From NCBI RefSeq assembly GCF_019244115.1, contig NZ_JAFATE010000227.1, positions 1 through 54,367 on the forward strand: 54,367 nucleotides of DNA, in the 5' to 3' direction. The translations under genes were made by a program, and so were the position numbers. The notes under the pieces were generated by a model that saw nothing but the letters and a program-made list of their open reading frames with translations, had not been told where the DNA came from and ran no database searches. This document shows, piece by piece, positions 26,200 through 35,390 of the stretch; within the stretch, counting starts at the first letter, position 1; each line of letters begins with the position of its first letter. The stretch comes from Bradyrhizobium sp. Lineage in GTDB: Bacteria > Pseudomonadota > Alphaproteobacteria > Rhizobiales > Xanthobacteraceae.

Positions 26200-26562
26200 A
26201 TGATGATGAGGATCGCCACCGCTGCCCTCGTCGCGACTGTGACGTTTGCGGGGCAGAAGGCCGCCAAGGCCGGAACCTTCACCGATCACGCCCTGCCACC
26301 CGACGGCCGCCCGCCCTTCACCGCGACCTTGTCGAACAACACGCCGCTCGTCATCGGAATGAATGTCGAGGACACTTCCCGGGCGCTTGGACAAGCCTTG
26401 CACTACGTCGGCGGCCCGCCGCGCGCGGAAATCTATCTCGCCTTGCGCAGTCTCGGCGGCAGCGGGCTGATCAACCACCACGACCGGCTGTTTCTGCAAT
26501 TCAGGAACGGACGGCTGACCGGATGGAAAGCGGACTATGGCCAGAACTGGATGTGGCGATAG
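26200..26562 (+). CDS. Hypothetical small secreted protein
   Basis: 120 residues with a short signal peptide (RIATAALVATVTFAGQKAAKAG). The mature part shows LVIGMNVEDTSRALGQALHYVGGPPRAEI-like spacing (a helix pair) and then RLFLQFRNGRLTGWKADYG, which is reminiscent of the SmpA/BamE-type fold where a small beta hairpin follows two helices. That similarity is weak. No lipobox is seen. GAGG lies about 10 bases before the first ATG. Function unknown. Confidence 0.6.
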   Translation: MMMRIATAALVATVTFAGQKAAKAGTFTDHALPPDGRPPFTATLSNNTPLVIGMNVEDTSRALGQALHYVGGPPRAEIYLALRSLGGSGLINHHDRLFLQFRNGRLTGWKADYGQNWMWR

Positions 26563-26615
26563 CCGCTCCCCTTTTCAGCCCATCCCGAAGATTCTCAAAC
26601 ACCAACCTCGAACTG

Positions 26616-27304
26616 ATGGATGATGACAAGGTGGGACAGGATATCAGGCTGAAGGCTTCGGATGGTTTTGAACTCGGCGCCTACTACGTCGATCCAAGCG
26701 GGACGCCGAAAGGCGCCATCGTCGTGATCCAGGAGATTTTTGGCATCAACCATCACATCCGCAGCGTTTGCGACCGCCTCGCGGCAGAGGGCTATGTTGC
26801 GATCGCGCCTTCGATCTTCGACCGCATCGAGCCCAATTTCACCTCGGGTTATTCGCCGGATGAGATCGCGAATGCCCGCAAATTCGTCGCCAATCCAGAC
26901 TTTCCCGCAATGCTGCGCGACATCCAGGCAGCGATCGATGCGGTAAAAGATAAGGGTCCCGTTGGCATCATCGGCTTCTGCCTCGGCGGCAGCATTGCCT
27001 ATGCCGCCGCCACCAAACTCTCCGGGCTTTCAGCCGCGGTCGGCTATTATGGCGGCGCGATCGTGCGCTTTGCCGACGACAAGCCTGCGTGCCGACGCAA
27101 TTGCATTTCGGCGAGAAGGATGCGGGCATTCCCCTGAGCGACGTCGAGACGATCAAAGCCAAGCGGCCGGAAGTCGAGGTCTTCGTCTATCCCGGCGCAC
27201 AGCACGGCTTCCATTGCGACGAGCGTGCCAGCTATGACAAGGCCAGCGCCGAAATCGCCTGGCCGCGCAGCCTGGCGTTCTTTGCGAAGCACCTGCACCA
27301 GTAG
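26616..27304 (+). pseudogene. Dienelactone hydrolase, frameshifted
   Basis: The first frame reads GQDIRLKASDGFELGAYYVD, VVIQEIFGINHHIRSVCDRL and the nucleophile elbow GFCLGGS, then runs into junk after FADDKP and stops at 27137. Homology continues at once in another frame from 27089: VPTQLHFGEKDAGIPL (catalytic Asp) and YPGAQHGFHCDERASYD (catalytic His), ending at 27304. Between codon CCT (27084-27086) and GTG (27089) only two bases remain, so one base is missing relative to an intact gene. The Cys and the Asp/His of the triad are therefore in different frames. This is a true pseudogene or a sequencing error. The start could be ATG 26616 or GTG 26631. Confidence 0.85.
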
Positions 27305-27311
27305 TTTAGCC

Positions 27312-27397
27312 ACGTCATTCCGAAGCGGTGCGAAGCACCGAACCCGGAATCTCGAGATCCCGGGTTCGCTCGTTTCACTCGCGCCCCGGGATGAGGA
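27312..27397. repeat. Dispersed intergenic repeat
   Basis: A CGTCATTCCGAAGCGGTGCG block is followed by the inverted pair AACCCGGAATCTCGAGATCCC/GGGTTCG and ends CGCCCCGGGATGAGG. The layout is that of the dispersed repeats common in Bradyrhizobium. It separates the broken hydrolase gene from the convergent export gene. Confidence 0.65.
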
Positions 27398-27413
27398 AGG
27401 ACTTCGTCGTTCG

Positions 27414-28163
27414 TCAGAACCAGCGCTCGCCGATCTGCACGGTATCGCCGGGTCCGATCGGCGTGCCCATCGGCACCGTGATGCGCGAGGTGCCGGAGGC
27501 ATCGGTGTGCGTGAGCGTGACGTAGTCGCGCCGAGCGCGCGGGGAGAAGCCGCCGGCGATCGCCACCGCGCTCTCGACTGTCATGTTCGGCACGTAGGGA
27601 TATTGGCCGGGCGCGGCGACTTCGCCGAGAATGAAGAACGGCCGATAGGCCTCGACCTCGACAGCCACCGACGGTTCGCGGATATAGCCGTTGCGCAAGC
27701 GCGCGGTGATGTCGGCGGCAAGGCCCGCCGGCGTGCGGCCGCGTGCCGGCACGTGACCGATCAGCGGCATGGTGATCGCGCCGGACGCATCGAGCATATA
27801 GGTGTTGGTCAGGCCCTCCTGGCCATAGACCACGATGCGAAGCTTGTCGCCGGCATCGAGATGGTAGGCGGCGGGGACCGGCGCGGCGGCGGGCGCAGGC
27901 GGAGCGGCATAGACGACGGCGGGAGCGGGGGACGGTGCGCGGAGCGAGGCGGAGGAGAAACCGGCGCGCAACGCGCTGATCGCTCCACCACCGCTGTTGT
28001 CTGCGGCGGCGGGGGCAGGGGTCGGCGGCGGGCCATAGGCCATCGCATCGAGGTCGCTTCTCGGCTGCATCGATGCTGTGGGCGAGCCGGTCTGCATGCA
28101 GCCCGACAGCGCAAGTGCCGTCATGGCAGCCATCATCGGCAATTGAAACGCGCGCCCACGCAC
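27414..28163 (-). CDS. Polysaccharide export lipoprotein (Wza/ExoF-like)
   Basis: 249 residues from a GTG start with GAGG upstream. A lipoprotein signal ends in the lipobox LSGC, so the mature protein is lipid-anchored, probably in the outer membrane. A Pro/Ala-rich linker of about 65 residues precedes the Poly_export domain (YHLDAGDKLRIVVYGQEGLT ... GAITMPLIGHV) and an SLBB domain (FFILGEVAAPGQYPYVPNMT). It would form part of the channel for exopolysaccharide. No Wzc or glycosyltransferase genes are adjacent, so it is isolated here. Confidence 0.88.
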   Translation of the reverse strand: MRGRAFQLPMMAAMTALALSGCMQTGSPTASMQPRSDLDAMAYGPPPTPAPAAADNSGGGAISALRAGFSSASLRAPSPAPAVVYAAPPAPAAAPVPAAYHLDAGDKLRIVVYGQEGLTNTYMLDASGAITMPLIGHVPARGRTPAGLAADITARLRNGYIREPSVAVEVEAYRPFFILGEVAAPGQYPYVPNMTVESAVAIAGGFSPRARRDYVTLTHTDASGTSRITVPMGTPIGPGDTVQIGERWF

Positions 28164-28312
28164 CGGATTAAGCCCTCGAAGAGACCACTCCAGTTCTGCG
28201 CCCGTTATAGTTAAGAAACGGTTTTCGAGGTCGTCTCCGTCACCCGTCGACGCTTTGGCAAGTGACCAGATGCGGATGCTTCCGTTCCGATTCAATCGGA
28301 ACGGAAAAGGCT

Positions 28313-28969
28313 CTAGGCGCCGACACCGACGCCGATCGGACAGGACACGCCGGTGCCGCCGAGCCCGCAATAGCCGGCCGGATTCTTGGCCAGATATTGC
28401 TGGTGATAGTCCTCGGCGAAATAGAACGGTCCCGAGGGCGCGATCTCGGTCGTGATGCCGCCAATGCTCTTCGCTGACAGCGCCTTCTGATACGCCGCCT
28501 TCGAGGCTTCCGCGGCCACTCGCTGCGCGTCGCTGAAGGTATAGATCGCGGACCGATACTGGGTGCCGACATCGTTGCCCTGACGCATGCCTTGCGTCGG
28601 GTCGTGATTCTCCCAGAACGTCTTCAGCAGCTTCTCGTACGGAATCTGCTTCGGATCGAACACCACGCGCACCACCTCAGTATGTCCGGTGCGCCCGGAG
28701 CAGACTTCCTCATAGGTGGGGTTGGGCGTGTGCCCGCCGGCATAGCCGACGGCGGTCGTGTAGATGCCGTCGCCGAGTTCCCAGAATTTCCGTTCGGCGC
28801 CCCAGAAGCAGCCAAGCCCGAACACGGCCTGTTCCAGGCCCTGCGGATAAGGCGGCTGCAGCGGGCGGCCATTGACGAAATGGCTGGTGGCAGTGGGGAT
28901 CGGCTCGGAGCGGCCGGGCAGCGCCTCGGCGGCGCTCGGAACGACGGTGGATTTGCGCATGAACAACAT
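28313..28969 (-). CDS. msrA: Peptide-methionine (S)-S-oxide reductase MsrA
   Basis: 218 residues. It repairs methionine-S-sulfoxide in proteins. The catalytic motif is GCFWGAER with Cys54, and [17 protein letters not shown] and [16 protein letters not shown] follow as expected. Two C-terminal cysteines (201 and 210 in [11 protein letters not shown]) can recycle the enzyme through disulfides with thioredoxin. The first 45 residues are a normal extension of the long MsrA form. It is apparently a single gene. Confidence 0.95.
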   Translation of the reverse strand: MLFMRKSTVVPSAAEALPGRSEPIPTATSHFVNGRPLQPPYPQGLEQAVFGLGCFWGAERKFWELGDGIYTTAVGYAGGHTPNPTYEEVCSGRTGHTEVVRVVFDPKQIPYEKLLKTFWENHDPTQGMRQGNDVGTQYRSAIYTFSDAQRVAAEASKAAYQKALSAKSIGGITTEIAPSGPFYFAEDYHQQYLAKNPAGYCGLGGTGVSCPIGVGVGA

Positions 28970-29075
28970 GGATGACCTCCAGGCGGCACATCAGGCTGAT
29001 GCCTCGGATCGAGCCTCGACCGCGCCTTTATATAGGTCATTACGCGGCTCGCAGCAGCCTCGTTACGCTGCCTTG

Positions 29076-29393
29076 TCAGTCCCGCGAATAGCCGATCAGC
29101 GGTTTGCGTGGACGGAACAGCAGGATCAGGAGGATACCGAGCACGCCGAGAACGGCGAAGACTGGCTGTTCCAGGACCACCCTGATGACCGAGGTCCAGA
29201 GCCACGGCGCCTTGCTTTCCACCCAGGCGCGGAACGCCTGCTGGCTGGACTGGTGAATATCGTTCCAAAACTGACCGAACTGGGTGAAACGCAGGGTCTG
29301 GTCGGCGACCCAGCGCGCGCCGTCATAGACCATGAAGATGAAACCACCCGCCAGCAGCAAAAGCCCCACAAGTCGGAAGAAACCGCGGATCAT
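29076..29393 (-). CDS. Small two-helix membrane protein
   Basis: 105 residues. Helix one is LVGLLLLAGGFIFMVYDGAR, and helix two is AVLGVLGILLILLFRPRK near the C-terminus. The polar segment between them, LRFTQFGQFWNDIHQSSQQAF, is amphipathic. No enzymatic motif is seen. The basic end RPRKPLIGYSRD suggests a cytoplasmic C-terminus. It lies between msrA and rpsT, and I do not know its function. Confidence 0.65.
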   Translation of the reverse strand: MIRGFFRLVGLLLLAGGFIFMVYDGARWVADQTLRFTQFGQFWNDIHQSSQQAFRAWVESKAPWLWTSVIRVVLEQPVFAVLGVLGILLILLFRPRKPLIGYSRD

Positions 29394-29780
29394 GCATCAC
29401 CTATTCCTGGGCTATCCTCGTCGCGCCGGATCTCGCAATAATGGGGTGGGAGTGGATATTCAACCGGCTCAGGGAGTTAAGCTGCGCCGCGAGCGCTTCC
29501 GAACGCCCCGAAAGCACCGCGAAGGCGTTGACGATGGCAATCCCCCCCTCTATAAGGGCGGCGATGGCGGCGGGCGCAATCCCGCCGCCGCTGTTCTTTG
29601 AGCGGCGCCGGGTACCCCGGGCGGATTGGCTTGGTGGCGCACCGGCTGCGGATCGACCGCGGCGGCCGCATTCTCGAGGACACGACAAACCCAGCAGCAT
29701 CGGTCAGGCGGTTGAGCGACCGGAGCGCGCCAGTACCGCAGATTGCAAGCGAACGGTCACCGCCGAAGGATACTTGAACC
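29394..29780. other. Geneless stretch upstream of rpsT
   Basis: Open frames exist on both strands. A minus-strand frame (29401-29700) has an Ala/Ile-rich stretch, but none has a convincing start or family. A GC-rich patch with imperfect dyads is near 29555-29620. The rpsT promoter should be in the last 150 bases. Confidence 0.35.
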
Positions 29781-30047
29781 ATGGCCAATACGACTTCCGC
29801 CAAGAAGGCGACGCGCAAGATTGCCCGCCGCACCATGATCAACAAGTCGCGTCGCACGCAGATGCGTGGCGCCGTGCGTCTCGTCGAAGACGCCATCGAG
29901 CGCGGCGATCGTGACGCTGCGGTGAAAGCCATGGCGCGCGCGGAACCGGAACTCATGCGCGCGGCACAGCGCAGCATCGTTCACCGCAACACCGCGAGCC
30001 GGAAAGTGTCGCGCCTTACGCATCAGATTGCAAAGCTCGCGAAGTGA
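29781..30047 (+). CDS. rpsT: 30S ribosomal protein S20
   Basis: 88 residues, the normal length. It binds 16S rRNA early in small-subunit assembly. The N-terminus [20 protein letters not shown] and the Lys/Arg-rich helices ([39 protein letters not shown]) are diagnostic. GAAGGAT precedes the ATG. A strong terminator follows. Its place upstream of dnaA is the conserved arrangement in this family of bacteria. Confidence 0.97.
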   Translation: MANTTSAKKATRKIARRTMINKSRRTQMRGAVRLVEDAIERGDRDAAVKAMARAEPELMRAAQRSIVHRNTASRKVSRLTHQIAKLAK

Positions 30048-30093
30048 GACGATCACTGCTTGCAATGTGACACGCGCAAAACTTGAACGCGCC

Positions 30094-30120
30094 AAAAGCC
30101 CGGTCCTGCGCCGGGCTTTT
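30094..30120 (+). terminator. Rho-independent terminator of rpsT
   Basis: AAAAGCCCGG and CCGGGCTTTT form a perfect 10-base stem with a 7-base loop, ending in TTTTCATTTCT. It works in either direction and isolates rpsT from the dnaA leader. Confidence 0.9.
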
Positions 30121-31257
30121 CATTTCTGAAACAGTCTTTCCGGTCTTGTGCTTGCGACGACAGCTGTTGTGCTCGTGACGACACAACGCTCGCTCTCCGT
30201 AATTCTACAGGATGGGTTTCACTGCCGCGCAGATTGCAAGAGACCGCTGTGCCGCAGCCCGAAACAACTGCATCGCGCATCCATTAGAAATGGCGCAAAT
30301 TCGAGGGTTACCCTGAAAAAACAATCGCAAAAAACATCGACTAGATAATTACTTACCCACATAGCGAAGCCAAGCACTTTGAAAACGCGCCCGCGCTCCA
30401 GGCAACTTAAAAATTTTATGAAAATTTTTTGCGGCTGCGCAGAGTTTTATGACACGCGGGATTCCTCGCGCGGATTCAAAAACTTGCTTTCTCGCCTTCA
30501 GAGGCAACACTGCAACACACGCCAAGAACCGATCCGGGCCCGTGATCAAATGGATTGCGGGAAATCTCCCTTGGTGTATTTCTTAACTCGCTCGCGGCGC
30601 CCACGATCTTGAGACCAGCGCGGCTTTAGAAACGGGGCGGACGTGCAAATCGGCGGCGGTGAACACGTTGGCGAGCCTTCCAAGCGATTGTCGAGTCGAA
30701 GCTCATAGCAATATGGGTCACGGTAGAACTATGTCTTGATGTCTTACAATCGGTGTCGGCGCGCTGCGCTGCCATCGCGTTGGAGCAGCACGACCCGATA
30801 CATCGGCAAGAGCGTGAAGGCGAAACCTGGCGAGAGGGTACGTTTGAACGGGTGAACGGAACGGCCTACTGGCTGAAGTGTTGCGTTCGGACGCGGCTGT
30901 ATTTGGACACAGGCGATATGGCAGCTTGCCGCGAGCGTTCGCGGCGAGGCGGGGAGGTTGCATGGCTTACGTAAACATCGCACGTTTTGCACAGAAGCAG
31001 ATTTCGAACAGGACTTTTCTCGTCACCTCTTTCAATAGCAGGCGTTTGCTGACGCCCACCCGGGCAGCACAGTCGAGTACGCGCTGACCTCGCGGAGTTT
31101 TCGCTCTCTACAACCGTGGATCTGATCGCGGCGCTCTCGCCGAACGGTGGAGCTGTGTCTGGAGATGGAAACGCGCTTGAGGTCAAGCCGCGCAGACCTG
31201 GAAGGCCTGTGCGGCACTATCGAAAAGAGCACAATGTTTGAGAAAAGTCTGAACACA
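30121..31257. promoter_or_regulatory. Long geneless region upstream of dnaA, candidate replication origin
   Basis: About 1.1 kb without a supportable gene. The part 30300-30450 is unusually AT-rich for this genome, with A/T runs at 30315-30350 and 30406-30431 (AAAAATTTT facing AAAATTTTT), suitable for strand opening. DnaA-box-like 9-mers are few: TTACCCACA at 30353 (one mismatch to TTATCCACA) and TTTTGCACA at 30985. Position next to dnaA and base composition support an origin; the low box count argues for caution. The dnaA promoter must also be in this region. Confidence 0.45.
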
Positions 31258-32685
31258 ATGACAAATTCTGAACAGGATCGCTGGTCTCGCGTCAAAGGTC
31301 GCCTGCGTTCGACCGTCGGCGAAGACGTCTACACAAGCTGGTTTGCACGTATGGATCTCGAAGGTGTGCAGGACGAAAGCGTGCGCCTCTCGGTCCCCAC
31401 GCGCTTCCTGAAGAGCTGGATCCAGGCCCACTATGCCGAGCGCGTGCTCTCCTGCTGGCAGGCCGAGATGCCCGAGGTGCACCGGATCGATCTGACCGTG
31501 CGCTCGGCGATCCGCGGCACGCTGCCAGTCAAGGAACCGGCGGCTCCGCTGGAGACGCGCCGCGTCGAACGCGCCGAAGTCCGCGCGCCGGCCGACTTGC
31601 GGACCGTGACGCCGGTCTCGGCGACGCATGACGCGCTCGGCGGCTCGCCGCTCGATCCGCGCCTGACCTTTGCGAGCTTCGTCGTCGGCCGCTCCAACAC
31701 GCTGGCGCATGCGGCGGCGCGCCAGGTCGCCGATGGACGGCGCGGTGATCCCGTGATGTTCAACCCGCTCTACATCCATGCCGGCGTAGGCCTCGGCAAG
31801 ACGCACCTGCTGCAGGCGGTCACCTGGGCCGGCAACGCCGGTGGCGAACGCAAGGTGCTTTATCTCACGGCCGAGAAGTTCATGTACGGCTTCGTCGCGG
31901 CGTTGAAGACGCAGACCGCGCTGGCCTTCAAGGAAGCTCTGCGCGGCATCGACGTGCTGGTCATCGACGATTTGCAGTTCCTGCAGGGCAAGTCCACTCA
32001 GGCCGAGTTCTGCCACACGCTGAACGCGCTGATCGATGCCGGCCGTCAGGTGGTGATTGCCGCCGACCGTCCGCCGTCGGACCTGGAAAGTCTCGACGAT
32101 CGCGTGCGGTCGCGTCTCGCGGGCGGGCTCGTGGTCGAGATGGGCTCGCTCGGCGAAGAGCTGCGGCTCGGCATCTTGAAGTCGCGCGTCGCAGCCGCCA
32201 GACTGCATCATGCGAGCTTCGACGTGCCGGAACAGGTGCTCGACTATCTCGCGCGCAGCATCACCCATAACGGCCGGGATCTCGAAGGCGCCATCAACCG
32301 CCTGCTTGCGCATTCGAAACTGAACAACCAGCCTGTGACGCTGGACATGGCCGAGCGCGAGGTGCGCGACCTGATCCGCCCGCAGGAACCGAAGCGGATC
32401 AAGATCGAGGACATCCAGCGCGTGGTGGCGCGGCAGTACAACGTCAGCCGTTCCGACCTCCTGTCATCGCGGCGTACCGCCAATGTAGTGCGCCCGCGCC
32501 AGGTCGCGATGTATCTGGCGAAGACCCTGACCTTGCGTTCGCTGCCTGAAATCGGCCGGCGTTTCGGCGGGCGCGATCACACCACCGTGCTGCATGCGGT
32601 GCGCAAGATCGAAGCGCTGGTGACCAAGGACACCGCGCTCTGCGAGGAGGTCGAATCGCTGAAGCGCCAGCTGCAGCAGGAGTGA
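31258..32685 (+). CDS. dnaA: Chromosomal replication initiator DnaA
   Basis: 475 residues. It binds DnaA boxes and opens the origin. Domain I begins [21 protein letters not shown] short variable domain II is followed by the AAA+ domain III with Walker [11 protein letters not shown] (about 177-186) and Walker [12 protein letters not shown]. Domain IV holds the DNA-binding signature [18 protein letters not shown]. The ATG at 31258 (MTNSEQD) is chosen by family length; in-frame ATGs at 31234 and further up to 31147 are possible and no start has a strong ribosome site. Confidence 0.96.
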   Translation: MTNSEQDRWSRVKGRLRSTVGEDVYTSWFARMDLEGVQDESVRLSVPTRFLKSWIQAHYAERVLSCWQAEMPEVHRIDLTVRSAIRGTLPVKEPAAPLETRRVERAEVRAPADLRTVTPVSATHDALGGSPLDPRLTFASFVVGRSNTLAHAAARQVADGRRGDPVMFNPLYIHAGVGLGKTHLLQAVTWAGNAGGERKVLYLTAEKFMYGFVAALKTQTALAFKEALRGIDVLVIDDLQFLQGKSTQAEFCHTLNALIDAGRQVVIAADRPPSDLESLDDRVRSRLAGGLVVEMGSLGEELRLGILKSRVAAARLHHASFDVPEQVLDYLARSITHNGRDLEGAINRLLAHSKLNNQPVTLDMAEREVRDLIRPQEPKRIKIEDIQRVVARQYNVSRSDLLSSRRTANVVRPRQVAMYLAKTLTLRSLPEIGRRFGGRDHTTVLHAVRKIEALVTKDTALCEEVESLKRQLQQE

Positions 32686-32715
32686 GGACGGCGTTCCCCC
32701 GACCGATACGCGAAA

Positions 32716-32738
32716 GCCTCCGCCCTCGTCGCGGAGGC
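32716..32738 (+). terminator. Hairpin after dnaA
   Basis: GCCTCCGC and GCGGAGGC form an 8-base stem with a 7-base loop 31 bases after the dnaA stop. The T-rich tail is weak (CTATTTCT). It is likely to attenuate read-through into dnaN, which has its own gap of about 250 bases for a promoter. Confidence 0.55.
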
Positions 32739-32993
32739 CTATTTCTCCGCTCCGGCTTGCACCCTCCCTCGAGGACCGGAGAAGGGGCCGGGAATATGGC
32801 TCGCCCGGCCGCCCCAAACCACGGGAAATGGGCCATCCGTCCCTTGAACTTGCCCCCCATCCGCGCCACTTTACGGTCCCCGTGAGCCCACGCCGAAGCC
32901 GGCTTCGATCAGGCGACCGGGGGCCATCAGCCGCGGCGCTTCCGGCCCGCCGGCATTTCCATGACATGCCTATTGGATCGGGCGGGTATTGCA

Positions 32994-34112
32994 ATGAAGG
33001 TCACCGTCGAACGCGCGCAACTGCTGAAGTCGCTGGGCCACGTCCATCGCGTGGTCGAGCGCCGCAACACCATACCGATCCTCGGCAACGTGCTGCTGCG
33101 CGCCGAAAATGCCCAGCTTTCCCTGAAGGCGACCGACCTTGATCTCGAGGTGACCGAAACGCTCGCGGCGGAAGCCGGCATGGGCGGTTCGACCACGGTT
33201 CCCGCCCACATGTTCTATGACATCGTGCGCAAGCTGCCCGATGGTACGCAGATCTCGCTCGAGGGCGATGGCGACCGCGCCGTCATGGCGATCCGCGCCG
33301 GACGATCGCGGTTCACGCTGCAGACCTTGCCGGAGAGCGATTTCCCCGACCTTGCCGCCGGCGAGATGACGCATTCCTTCACGCTGGCCGCAAGCGACAT
33401 GAAGCGGCTGATCGACCGCACGCAGTTTGCGATCTCGACCGAAGAAACCCGCTACTATCTCAACGGCATCTATCTGCATGCGGCCGGCAGCCCCAAGGCC
33501 GCGACGTTGCGCGCGGTCGCGACTGACGGCCACCGTCTCGCCCAGGTCGATCTGCCGCTGCCGAAGGGCGCGGAGGGCATGCCCGGCGTGATCGTGCCGC
33601 GCAAGACGGTCGGCGAGGTGCAGCGCCTGATCGAGGACAACGAGGCGGAAATCCGCCTGGAGCTGTCGCAGGGCAAGATCCGCCTCACCATCGGCAACGT
33701 CGTGCTGACCTCGAAACTGATCGACGGCACATTTCCCGATTATGGCCGCGTGATCCCGCAGAACAACGACAAGGAGCTGATCGTGGACAAGGCCGACTTT
33801 GCCGCCGCCGTCGACCGTGTCTCGACGATTTCCAGCGAACGCGGCCGTGCCGTGAAGCTCGCACTGTCGCCCGGCAAGCTGGTGTTGTCGGTGAACAATC
33901 CGGACTCCGGCAGCGCGACCGAAGAGCTTGAAGTCGAATACGCCGCCGATGCGCTCGATATCGGATTCAACTCGCGCTATCTGCTCGACATCGCCGCCCA
34001 GATCGAAGGCGAGGTTGCCGTGCTGCGGCTCGCCGACCCGGGCTCGCCGACCCTGATCCAGGACCGCGACAACAAGACCGCGCTCTACGTGCTGATGCCG
34101 ATGCGGGTGTGA
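32994..34112 (+). CDS. dnaN: DNA polymerase III sliding clamp (beta subunit)
   Basis: 372 residues, three clamp domains. It begins MKVTVERAQLLKSLGHVHRV with the conserved VERRNTIPILGNVL, contains ATDGHRLAQVDLPL in the middle and ends with the family C-terminus DNKTALYVLMPMRV. It tethers the polymerase to DNA. The start at 32994 fits the family exactly; a longer frame from 32961 is not needed. It lies 308 bases after dnaA and 57 before recF. Confidence 0.97.
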   Translation: MKVTVERAQLLKSLGHVHRVVERRNTIPILGNVLLRAENAQLSLKATDLDLEVTETLAAEAGMGGSTTVPAHMFYDIVRKLPDGTQISLEGDGDRAVMAIRAGRSRFTLQTLPESDFPDLAAGEMTHSFTLAASDMKRLIDRTQFAISTEETRYYLNGIYLHAAGSPKAATLRAVATDGHRLAQVDLPLPKGAEGMPGVIVPRKTVGEVQRLIEDNEAEIRLELSQGKIRLTIGNVVLTSKLIDGTFPDYGRVIPQNNDKELIVDKADFAAAVDRVSTISSERGRAVKLALSPGKLVLSVNNPDSGSATEELEVEYAADALDIGFNSRYLLDIAAQIEGEVAVLRLADPGSPTLIQDRDNKTALYVLMPMRV

Positions 34113-34135
34113 TCGTAACTCATCGCGCACGATGG

Positions 34136-34158
34136 ATTGCCGGGTCAAGCCCGGCAAT
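34136..34158. repeat. Short palindromic repeat between dnaN and recF
   Basis: ATTGCCGGG and CCCGGCAAT form a perfect 9-base stem with a TCAAG loop. The GCCGGG...CCCGGC core followed by AATGACGA is shared with other dispersed units here. It sits immediately before the recF start and could affect its translation. Confidence 0.65.
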
Positions 34159-34169
34159 GACGAATTGAA

Positions 34170-35300
34170 ATGACGCCCTCCCGCATCCAACGCCTGACGC
34201 TGACGCATTTCCGCAATTATCGCACGGCCTCGCTGGGCCCGCGCGGCGACATGGTGGTGCTGGTCGGCCCCAACGGCGCGGGCAAGACCAATTGCCTGGA
34301 GGCGATCTCGTTTCTGTCGCCCGGCCGCGGCCTGCGCCGCGCCACGCTGGAAGATGTCGCCGACAATCAGGGTGACGGCTCCTGGGCGGTCTCCGCCGAG
34401 GTCGAAGGCGCGCTCGGCCTGTCGACGCTCGGCACCGGCATCGCCGCAGAGCGCGGCGATGGCGGGGTAAGCCGGCGCTGCCGCATCGACCGCGAGGCGG
34501 TCGCCTCCGCCGCGGCGTTCGGCGACCATCTGCGCATCGTGTGGCTGACGCCGGCGATGGATGGACTGTTCACCGGCGCCGCGTCCGAGCGGCGGCGCTT
34601 CTTCGATCGCCTGGTGCTGGCGATCGATGCCGAGCATTCGAGCCGGGTCTCGGCGCTGGAACGCTCGCTGCGCTCGCGCAACCGGCTGCTCGAAGTGCGC
34701 AATTACGACGACCATTGGTGCGACGCGATCGAGCGCGAGACCGCGGAGCTCGCGGTCGCCGTCGCCGCCACGCGCGGTCAGACGGCCACAAGGCTTGCCG
34801 CGATGCTGCGCGCCCGCGGGCAGGCGTCGGCCTTTCCGTCCGCCGAGATCGCGCTCGACGGCTGGATGGAGAATGCACTGCTCGGCGAGCCGGCGACGAC
34901 AGTCGAAGACCGCTACCGTGCCATCCTGAAGGACAATCGCGTGGGCGATGCCGCCGCGGGACGCACCCTCGACGGACCGCATCTCACCGATATCGACGTG
35001 GTCTATGCGCCAAAGAACGTGCCGGCGCGGGACGCCTCGACCGGCGAGCAGAAGGCGCTCTTGATCGGGCTCGTGCTCGCTCATGCCACGCTGGTTGCGG
35101 AGATGACCGGCATCGTGCCGCTCCTGCTGCTCGACGAGGTGGTCGCGCATCTCGATCCCGCTCGCCGCAAGGCGCTGTTCGACGAGCTGGCGCGGCTCGG
35201 CGCCCAGGTCTGGATGACCGGCGCCGATCCCGCAGCGTTCGGCGAGATCGGCCCCTCCGGCGAAATCTTTAACGTCGAGAACGGCCGCATCACAGCATGA
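34170..35300 (+). CDS. recF: DNA replication/repair protein RecF
   Basis: 376 residues, an SMC-like ATPase that loads RecA at gaps with RecO and RecR. The start RIQRLTLTHFRNYRTASL leads to Walker A GPNGAGKTNCLEAI. RRRFFDRLVLAIDAEH is typical of RecF. The signature region is STGEQKALLIGLVLAHA and Walker B is PLLLLDEVVAHLD. The ribosome site is weak, so it may depend on dnaN transcription. The stop codon lies inside a dispersed palindrome. Confidence 0.96.
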   Translation: MTPSRIQRLTLTHFRNYRTASLGPRGDMVVLVGPNGAGKTNCLEAISFLSPGRGLRRATLEDVADNQGDGSWAVSAEVEGALGLSTLGTGIAAERGDGGVSRRCRIDREAVASAAAFGDHLRIVWLTPAMDGLFTGAASERRRFFDRLVLAIDAEHSSRVSALERSLRSRNRLLEVRNYDDHWCDAIERETAELAVAVAATRGQTATRLAAMLRARGQASAFPSAEIALDGWMENALLGEPATTVEDRYRAILKDNRVGDAAAGRTLDGPHLTDIDVVYAPKNVPARDASTGEQKALLIGLVLAHATLVAEMTGIVPLLLLDEVVAHLDPARRKALFDELARLGAQVWMTGADPAAFGEIGPSGEIFNVENGRITA

Positions 35301-35340
35301 TCCGGAAAAGTGCGAAGCGGTTTTCCGCAAAGATCATGCT
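35294..35340. repeat. Dispersed palindrome overlapping the recF stop
   Basis: AGCATGATC ... GATCATGCT are the outer arms and CGGAAAA ... TTTTCCG the inner arms around GTGCGAAGCGG. I recognise this unit as widely repeated in Bradyrhizobium genomes. It contains the recF TGA. Confidence 0.75.
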
Positions 35341-35353
35341 CCAACAATAAACC

Positions 35354-35390
35354 TGAAGGGCGATGGCGATTTGGTCGTCATCGCCCTTCA
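35354..35390. terminator. Bidirectional hairpin between recF and acyltransferase
   Basis: TGAAGGGCGATG and CATCGCCCTTCA are perfect 12-base arms around a 13-base loop. It includes the acyltransferase stop codon (35388-35390, minus strand) and would end transcripts from both sides. Confidence 0.6.

Noticed and set aside
29401..29700. Minus-strand 99-residue frame with an Ala/Ile-rich stretch upstream of rpsT
   Set aside because: There is no convincing start, ribosome site or family, and competing frames on the other strand look equally plausible.
32970..35330. 786-residue minus-strand open frame
   Set aside because: It is antisense to dnaN and recF, low complexity, and has no family resemblance.
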